From an uncultured Bacteroidia bacterium (lineage in GTDB: Bacteria > Bacteroidota > Bacteroidia > Bacteroidales > UBA932), in contig CACZZF010000009.1 in the NCBI GenBank assembly GCA_902785575.1, positions 1 to 64,000 on the forward strand: a DNA stretch of 64,000 nucleotides. Direction: 5' to 3'. Below the pieces are notes generated by a model, which searched no databases, was not told the DNA's origin, and saw nothing but the letters and a program-made list of their open reading frames with translations. Positions within the stretch are counted from its first letter, which is position 1. Every line of letters starts with the position of its first letter. The position numbers and the translations under genes are program-made. Positions 58,490 through 64,000 of the stretch are shown here, one piece after another.

Positions 58490-60112
58490 ATGAGACACTT
58501 CCCTTTAGGGGGGCTCCTGCTTTCCCTCGTTTTCGCATTGGCTTTCGACATATCATTGGGAGCCTGCACCAACTTGATAGTGACAAAAGGGGCCTCCGCT
58601 GACGGCTCGGTCATCTGCACCTACAACTGCGACACATTCGGTTATTCCGGATGGCTCACCCACTCCCCCGCCGGAAAGCATGAGAAAGGCGAGAAGATCG
58701 CCATCCGCTCTTTCTGGCACCCTGCAGAGATCAAAGGATATGTCGACCAAGTGGAGTATACCTACAACGTCATCGGCTACATCAACGAGAAGCAGTTGTG
58801 CATCGTAGAGACCACCTTCGGGGGGAGGCACGAGTTGGTCAACCCGGAAGGCATCCTTGGCTATGACAATGTCATTCAGCTGGCCCTCCAGCGTTGCTCC
58901 ACCGCTAGGGAAGCCATCCGGGTGATGGGAGAGCTTATGGCAGAATACGGCTACAACGACGAGGGCGAGACCTTCACTGTCTGCGATAAGGAAGAGGCGT
59001 GGATCATGGAGATTGTCGGTAAAGGACCCGGCCGAAAGGGCTCTGTCTGGGTGGCTCTAAGGATCCCGGACGGAAGCATCAGCGCCCATGCCAACATAAG
59101 CAGGATCAGGCAGTTCCCTCAAGTTGCCAAGGCGAAGAAGAACAGCCTTTACCAAGAGATTGAGGGAGAGTGCGTATATTCAAGTGATGTGATTTCTTTC
59201 GCCAGAGAGATGGGATTCTTCTCCGGTGAGGACAAGGACTTCAGCTTCAGGGACGCATATTGCCCGATCTCTTTCATCAAAGTCCGCCAATGCGACGCCA
59301 GGGTCTGGAGTTTCTTCCGCCACCATACCGATCCTTCCGAGATGGACAAATACATGCCTTATCTCGATGGAAAGTACGATGTCTGCGACCATCTTCCCCT
59401 GTGGATCACCCCTGACTCAAAACTGTCAGTAAGAGACATCATGGCAGACATGAGGGACCATTATGAGGGTACTCCTCTGGACATGACTCGCGATATCGAC
59501 GCAGGGCCTTGGGGCATGCCGATACGCCCAAGGGCGAAAACTTTCGAGTCAAATGGTCAGGAGTATTTCCGGGAAAGGCCGATTGCCTCCCCCCAGGCTG
59601 GTTTCACAATGGTCTCACAATTAAGGAGTTGGCTACCAGATGAAGTCGGCGGATTGATGTGGTTCAACTGCGACGACGCGGACATGATAGCCTACGTCCC
59701 GGTCTATTGCTGCGAGAGCGAGATTCCGGTTCCGTTCAGGGAGGAGAACAACCTCAACGGAGTATTCAACGAGAAGGGGGCCTATTGGTTCTGCAATATG
59801 GTTTCCAACTTTATTTACCCCAGGTACAGCGCCATGATCGGAGATCTACGTTCCGCCCAAAAGGAACTTGAGGACTTCTATGCCGGTGAACAGCCGGCGG
59901 TCGAGAAGGCCGCGTCCGAGATGACTCCATCCGGCAGGGTAACCTTCCTTACGTCAAAGACTGTGGGATATGCCGAAAGGATGATGGATCGCTGGAACAA
60001 TCTATGGAAAGAGCTGGTAGTCAAATACAACGACCAGCCTGGAGGATATGACCAGCGATTCTACGACGCTGTCGCCCGTGACACAGGCGACCGGTACAAG
60101 ATGCCCAAATAA
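58490..60112 (+). CDS. C69-family dipeptidase, secreted
   Basis: A 540-aa protein with a signal peptide (FALAFDISLGA) cleaved just before Cys26, giving the free N-terminal nucleophile Cys of this NTN-hydrolase family (ACTNLIVTKGASADGSV). Other family blocks are TFTVCDKEEAWIMEIVGKGP, SAHANISRIRQFP and WGMPIRPRAKTFE. Related enzymes cleave dipeptides with broad specificity. It should act in the periplasm to recycle peptides. It converges on the DUF4301 gene 6 bases away. Confidence 0.88.
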   Translation: MRHFPLGGLLLSLVFALAFDISLGACTNLIVTKGASADGSVICTYNCDTFGYSGWLTHSPAGKHEKGEKIAIRSFWHPAEIKGYVDQVEYTYNVIGYINEKQLCIVETTFGGRHELVNPEGILGYDNVIQLALQRCSTAREAIRVMGELMAEYGYNDEGETFTVCDKEEAWIMEIVGKGPGRKGSVWVALRIPDGSISAHANISRIRQFPQVAKAKKNSLYQEIEGECVYSSDVISFAREMGFFSGEDKDFSFRDAYCPISFIKVRQCDARVWSFFRHHTDPSEMDKYMPYLDGKYDVCDHLPLWITPDSKLSVRDIMADMRDHYEGTPLDMTRDIDAGPWGMPIRPRAKTFESNGQEYFRERPIASPQAGFTMVSQLRSWLPDEVGGLMWFNCDDADMIAYVPVYCCESEIPVPFREENNLNGVFNEKGAYWFCNMVSNFIYPRYSAMIGDLRSAQKELEDFYAGEQPAVEKAASEMTPSGRVTFLTSKTVGYAERMMDRWNNLWKELVVKYNDQPGGYDQRFYDAVARDTGDRYKMPK

Positions 60113-60118
60113 TCAATC

Positions 60119-61624
60119 TCAAGCCTGGTGCGCCGGACGCAGCAGGTCGAGGACAACTTTGACAGGATTGAAAGTCTCAAGCGGCACCTCAACGAACATG
60201 GTGTTCCAGTCGCTCATGGCCCCGTTCCAAAGACCCGGAAGCTCCAGGGCCTTCAGTTCCCTGCCCTGATAGCTCTTCGAACTGATGAAACCGGCGTCCT
60301 GATCCACGTGGGAAAGAAGATCGAACTTATTTCCCCTACAGTCCCGAAGCAAGCACACCAGGTCGACAGGATTGAAATGGGTGGCCCCGGCCATGGCCTC
60401 GACGGCATGGGGATCATCTTTATTGATCTGAACGCTTTCCAGAATCTGGAGGGAGGTGCAACCGTCCTTTCCCTCAACGATATACGGGCCTCCACCTGGC
60501 TCCCCTTCGTTGCGAACCATCCCGCAGACACGGATCGGACGGTTCAGCTTTGAACGCAGCAAATCCGCCTTAGCTTTCAGGTCACTGACCTTAGGAATCT
60601 TGACACAAAGGACGTTGTCGAGGAATTCCTCGATCTCCGAGCAATTCTCTTCTGAAGGATCAGCGTTCAGCCGCCTGATATAAAGGATTATCCAGTCCCG
60701 CAAACGAAGCGCCTCACCCATCAGGACCTGCTTGTAGAAGGAGGTGGTCCCTAACAGTTTCTCATGGGCGACATTGTCGATGTTCTTGATCGAGACAAGC
60801 TCGGCGTCAACCTTTTCCAGGTTGTGGATCAATGCGCCATGTCCAGCCGGGCGGAACAAAAGCTTTCCGTCTTCTGTCCGGAAAGGCTCGTTATCCATGT
60901 CTACAGCGATTGTGTCTGTCGCCTTGTCCTGATAGGTAAAGGTAATGTCGTAATGGACTCCGTAGCGTTTCTCATATTCCGGAACTACCTCAGCGACAGC
61001 CTTTTCAAACAGGTCTTTATGCTCTGGAGAGATCGTGATGACAAGATTGCAGGTATCCTCTTCAGTGAACGGATCTGTATCACGCATGTATTCCTGGGCC
61101 TCGACCAGATGCTCGGCAAGCGCCGTCCTGACCTCGGAGGGATAACTGTGGAACTTCAAGACGCCCTTGGGCTTGGAGCCGTAAGCGAGACCTTCCTCAC
61201 CCAAAAGCATTGACAAGGCTTTTTTCCTGTACTCACGGCTATCTTCCGGCTCACCGAACAACTTTTCGTCGTAGAAGGCGAAATCCTTGATCCTCGCGGC
61301 AAGCTTAGCGCCAGGCGCTTCCGCGGGGAGGTCTTCGCCAGCCTCAAGTTTGGCAAGTCCTGAGAACATGTCCTTGAACATCCTGGACGCCGCTCCGGAG
61401 GCCGGGACGAATTTGCATTTGCCCTCGACTGACGCTCTGCAGTAATAATCTACCGACTCCTTCGCATCTTCAGCTGAGAGAACCTTGATTCCTCTCCCGG
61501 GAGTCGCCGGAGCCACTATTTTCATCCAGGGGAAACCCTTCTTGAAACGCTCCACCTGAGCCTCGACCTGACAGAGGTCAACGCCACGCCCTTTAATCTG
61601 GGCGACATCTTCTTTTGTGAACAT
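60119..61624 (-). CDS. DUF4301 family protein
   Basis: A 501-aa protein. The segment CKFVPASGAASRMFKDMFSG near residue 70 looks like the loop of a nucleotidyltransferase-like fold. GRGIKVLSAEDAKESVDYYC precedes it, and a long C-terminal region begins RFKKGFPWMK in the N-part and PIRVCGMVRNEGEPGGGPYI later on. DUF4301 is found in Bacteroidota and has no known function. There is no signal peptide. It is next to the Na/Pi gene on the same strand with 37 bases between (61625-61661), so it may share regulation. Confidence 0.8.
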   Translation of the reverse strand: MFTKEDVAQIKGRGVDLCQVEAQVERFKKGFPWMKIVAPATPGRGIKVLSAEDAKESVDYYCRASVEGKCKFVPASGAASRMFKDMFSGLAKLEAGEDLPAEAPGAKLAARIKDFAFYDEKLFGEPEDSREYRKKALSMLLGEEGLAYGSKPKGVLKFHSYPSEVRTALAEHLVEAQEYMRDTDPFTEEDTCNLVITISPEHKDLFEKAVAEVVPEYEKRYGVHYDITFTYQDKATDTIAVDMDNEPFRTEDGKLLFRPAGHGALIHNLEKVDAELVSIKNIDNVAHEKLLGTTSFYKQVLMGEALRLRDWIILYIRRLNADPSEENCSEIEEFLDNVLCVKIPKVSDLKAKADLLRSKLNRPIRVCGMVRNEGEPGGGPYIVEGKDGCTSLQILESVQINKDDPHAVEAMAGATHFNPVDLVCLLRDCRGNKFDLLSHVDQDAGFISSKSYQGRELKALELPGLWNGAMSDWNTMFVEVPLETFNPVKVVLDLLRPAHQA

Positions 61625-61661
61625 GGTTATAGTGTTATGTGTTATTCGAAAGTGTTATCTG

Positions 61662-63617
61662 TTACTCGAAGCAGTAACCGAGTCCGCCCTTATTCGCGAT
61701 ATGGCTGGACAAGTCCCCAAGTTTGCCGCGGATATCACGGATGCTTGCGTCCACGACCTTGGCGCTGACAGAAGTATCCTTGGGCCATACGGATTCCATA
61801 AGTTCCTCACGGCTGAATACTCTGCCGGGATTGGAAACCAGGAGACTTAAAAGTTCAAATTCGGCCTTCGTCAAGTCAAGAGGCTCTCCATACAACTGAG
61901 CGGTCTTGCGCTGGTGGTCGATCACAAGGTCGTCAAGATTCAGTAAATCAGCGTCTTCCCTCTTACCCATCTTAGCCTCGACAGCATTGATCACATAGTC
62001 ACCACACTTCTCGCACTCACGGACAATGTCAACGAATATGGTACCCAAAGCGAAGGAATACTTCCCGGCATCCACGTCCAAAGTATTCTGGGAGCGCAGT
62101 TTGTTACGTAAATCATCAATGTCATTCTCAAGAGCCCAAGACTCATCCGGATCTCCCTCACCCTCAAGCACTTTGATCATATTTACGAAAGCCTTGTCCA
62201 GAAGGTCGAACATAGAGGCGATCCCCTCTTCCTGGACCGGAAGGAACTGCTCTTTCTCCTTATGGCGACGCTCAATCATCCTGGAGAGGTTCAAGCAGCT
62301 GTCACCTATACTCTCAAGCTCACTCACGGCGCGCAGCATGGCGCGGATCTTACGCTTGGTCTCGTCACTAAGATGAGAGTTGGAGACTTGGGCCAGGTAG
62401 CTTCCGATCTCACTTTCGAGCCGGTCGGACATCTTCTCCATCTCCCGCACCCGCTCGATCTTTTTCTCAAATGCCGAATCATCAGTCTCATCGTACAACT
62501 CCCGGACAAGGCCGAACATCTGGCGCATCCTGTCAGCAAAGAGAGTGGTCTCCTTTTGTGCCTGAAGAACAGAGATTTCCGGGGTCTTCATGATACCGGA
62601 CTGGATATACTGGAGGCGGAACTCCTCATCGGTGTTCTTCTGAGGAATAATGTAGGACACCACTTTCTCAAGCTGAGGGATAAACCAGATCAGGATAGCG
62701 GTGTTGGTCACATTGAACATTGTGTGGAAGGTCGCCAGCACAAATGAGAGCCTGGCGGGGCTTTGAGTGTCGGCATGGGGATCCACTCCCACGATTGAGC
62801 AAGCGGCGTTGACAAACGGGAAGAACAGGCAAAGCACCCATAAAACACCGAAAACATTGAACAGCAAATGCGCCAGAGCCGCGCGACGGGCCTGCGTGTT
62901 AGCTGACAAAGCAGCGACGTTCGCGGTCACTGTTGTTCCGATATTCTCACCCATGACAAGAGCGATACCCTGATATATGGTAAGGACTCCGCTGGTGCAG
63001 AGAACCATGGTGATAGCCATGAGAGCGGCTGATGACTGAGCTATGACAGTCAGGATTCCACCTACCAAAAGGAAGAGCAGGATTGTAAGGTAGCTTCCGG
63101 AATCAAATGAGGAGAAGAAGTTGATAACTCCTTCATTGTGTGCGAGATCCATCTCACGGCCCGTCATATTCAAGGTGCCGAGGGCAAAGAACATAAAGGA
63201 AAGACCGAAAAGGAAATCTCCGAGGTAACGATGCTTCCTGGTCTGGATGAGGACGACGGCCACAAGAAAAACGGGCCAGACTAGATTCGCTATGTTAAAA
63301 GAGAATCCGGCCGACATGATCCACGCCGAGAGGGTGGTACCGATGTTCGCTCCCATTATCACCGAGATCGCCTGGGCGAGCGTAAGGAGCGCCGCGTTGA
63401 CGAAGGAGACCGTCATCACCGTCGTGGCGGCTGAAGACTGGACAGCCACGCAGACGAGCATTCCGGTAAGCACTCCGGTGAAACGATTGGTAGTCATTGC
63501 CCCGAGGATGTGCCGCAGGCCGGGGCCGGCCATCTTCTGCAGGGCCTCGCTCATCACCTTCATTCCGTACATGAGGAGGGCGATCGAGCCGAGCAACTTG
63601 AAAATAGTGAGAATCAT
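61662..63617 (-). CDS. Na+/Pi cotransporter with PhoU and C-terminal PhoB-type DNA-binding domain
   Basis: A 651-aa protein. Residues 1-330 are the NptA/Na-Pi transporter core with the two inverted QSSA repeats: AVQSSAATTVMTVSFVNAA and VIAQSSAALMAITMVLCTS, each followed by a G-NIGTT loop. Residues about 350-550 are PhoU-like helices (MFGLVRELYDETDD, MLRAVSELESIGDSCLNL). From about 570 the chain continues in one frame into a complete winged helix of the OmpR/PhoB output type: LDLTKAEFELLSLLVSNPGRV, FSREELMESVWP, KVVDASIRDIRGKLGD and a final GGLGYCFE. Transporter plus PhoU is common; a fused DNA-binding domain is not. It could sense phosphate uptake and act directly on a promoter from the membrane. 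A TAAATTCG box ends 4 bases before the ATG. Confidence 0.9.
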   Translation of the reverse strand: MILTIFKLLGSIALLMYGMKVMSEALQKMAGPGLRHILGAMTTNRFTGVLTGMLVCVAVQSSAATTVMTVSFVNAALLTLAQAISVIMGANIGTTLSAWIMSAGFSFNIANLVWPVFLVAVVLIQTRKHRYLGDFLFGLSFMFFALGTLNMTGREMDLAHNEGVINFFSSFDSGSYLTILLFLLVGGILTVIAQSSAALMAITMVLCTSGVLTIYQGIALVMGENIGTTVTANVAALSANTQARRAALAHLLFNVFGVLWVLCLFFPFVNAACSIVGVDPHADTQSPARLSFVLATFHTMFNVTNTAILIWFIPQLEKVVSYIIPQKNTDEEFRLQYIQSGIMKTPEISVLQAQKETTLFADRMRQMFGLVRELYDETDDSAFEKKIERVREMEKMSDRLESEIGSYLAQVSNSHLSDETKRKIRAMLRAVSELESIGDSCLNLSRMIERRHKEKEQFLPVQEEGIASMFDLLDKAFVNMIKVLEGEGDPDESWALENDIDDLRNKLRSQNTLDVDAGKYSFALGTIFVDIVRECEKCGDYVINAVEAKMGKREDADLLNLDDLVIDHQRKTAQLYGEPLDLTKAEFELLSLLVSNPGRVFSREELMESVWPKDTSVSAKVVDASIRDIRGKLGDLSSHIANKGGLGYCFE

Positions 63618-63621
63618 ATCG

Positions 63622-63629
63622 CGAATTTA
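63622..63629 (-). promoter_or_regulatory. -7 element (TAAATTCG) directly before the Na/Pi-PhoU-DNA-binding gene
   Basis: The minus strand reads TAAATTCG, ending 4 bases before the ATG at 63617. A leaderless transcript is predicted. Confidence 0.5.
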
Positions 63630-63696
63630 ATCGGTTTTCCCTGTATGGGAAAGCCATTTGCGATTTATTTATCAACATTTTTTCCGTGAATATTCT

Positions 63697-64000
63697 CTAA
63701 CGCAAATATCCGAAACGGACCAGATCATCACGGCTGTGTACCGGAGCGGTATAACCGTCGGAAATGACAAAAAGGTTGTCGGCGACGCTGGATATGGCGT
63801 CATAATTGTGGTCGGTCACTATGATGCCATGATCCTGGCAACGTTCCCGTATAAGCCGCCTCACAGCCTCAATATTCACTGGATCAATCTGCGAAAACGG
63901 CTCGTCAAGAATGTAGAATGGCGCTTCACTCAGCAGGACCAGACATAATTCAGCCAATCGCGCCTCACCGCCAGAGAGTTCCCAGATTGCTGAGTCATGG
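63697..64000 (-). CDS. ABC transporter ATP-binding protein, C-terminal part (cut by window edge)
   Basis: The last about 100 residues of an ATPase. The signature ELSGGEARLAELCLVLL, Walker B FYILDEPFSQIDP and switch His IIVTDHNYDAISSVAD are present, then the end at RFGYLR. The 5' part lies beyond position 64000. The layout is close to LptB/LolD-type single-domain ATPases. The family cannot be fixed further. It is upstream of the Na/Pi gene on the same strand with 79 bases between. Confidence 0.85.
   Translation of the reverse strand, partial: HDSAIWELSGGEARLAELCLVLLSEAPFYILDEPFSQIDPVNIEAVRRLIRERCQDHGIIVTDHNYDAISSVADNLFVISDGYTAPVHSRDDLVRFGYLR

Overview
The window comes from a member of the Bacteroidota, most likely a gut- or rumen-type Bacteroidales. 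The evidence is two SusC/SusD pairs, many lipoproteins with a Cys shortly after the hydrophobic stretch, a GH29 and a GH78 glycosidase, DUF4890 and DUF4301 proteins, an IS66 accessory-gene remnant, and promoters carrying the Bacteroidota -7 element. Here that element appears as TAnnTTTG and very often as TAnnTTCG. Base composition looks near 50% G+C, with more A+T-rich islands at 1-9.3 kb and around 26.7-27.9 kb. The exact genus cannot be read from the sequence.

Layout. 0-2 kb: an RHH antitoxin/VapC toxin pair flanked by copies of a 52-bp repeat, then a decayed IS66 accessory gene that runs into the repeat array. 2-9.1 kb: two parallel minus-strand cassettes, each with a TAAATTTG promoter, a 43-52 aa peptide carrying a YxAP motif near its N-terminus, and a large multidomain surface lipoprotein. 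The second lipoprotein is cut by one in-frame TGA from a C-terminal FN3-nuclease part. 9.3-13.6 kb: a 5'-nucleotidase-like phosphatase, a GH29 fucosidase, a small frameshifted lipoprotein and a secreted calcineurin-like phosphatase. 13.6-14.8 kb: a REP-associated transposase (RAYT) between arrays of a 51-bp repeat. 14.8-18.1 kb: a tightly overlapping operon of an HprK-like kinase, an S24/S26-type peptidase, a PqqD-like RRE protein and an ABC exporter, which looks like a peptide-modification and export system without a visible cyclase.

18.1-23.4 kb: three ion or solute transporters in a row (CPA2, NhaC, DAACS) and a DUF4890 protein. 23.6-27.9 kb: a metal P-type ATPase, a Fur-family regulator and a secreted nitroreductase, followed by a second RAYT. 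Three copies of a perfect palindrome punctuate this block. 28-30.3 kb: a cytosine-type permease overlapping an unusual phosphoribosyltransferase-like gene. 30.4-33.1 kb: a lipid operon (GNAT-like, CDP-alcohol phosphotransferase, acyltransferase) in which the acyltransferase is frameshifted by a 7-bp tandem duplication. 33.2-42.3 kb: tRNA-Ala, then a lipoprotein-SusC-SusD-GH78-VanX polysaccharide-use locus. 42.3-44.6 kb: an unassigned barrel-type lipoprotein and a tRNA cluster (Val, Pro, Ser). 44.6-49.3 kb: a GH10-like lipoprotein facing a four-gene minus operon (hydrolase, inositol-phosphatase-like, HD, GDPD). 49.4-56 kb: an FMN-binding protein, an HI0933-type flavoprotein and a second SusC/SusD pair. 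56.2-64 kb: MATE exporter, DUF3737, C69 dipeptidase, DUF4301, a Na/Pi transporter-PhoU protein with a C-terminal PhoB-type DNA-binding domain, and the end of an ABC ATPase cut by the window edge.

The most notable items are the transporter-PhoU-winged-helix fusion, the two YxAP peptide cassettes close to an RRE/kinase/peptidase/exporter operon, two recent-looking gene disruptions (TGA at 6443-6445; TTTATAA duplication at 32538-32551), two RAYT/REP systems of different repeat type, and several genes whose ATG sits only 4-5 nt after a -7 element, which predicts leaderless mRNAs.
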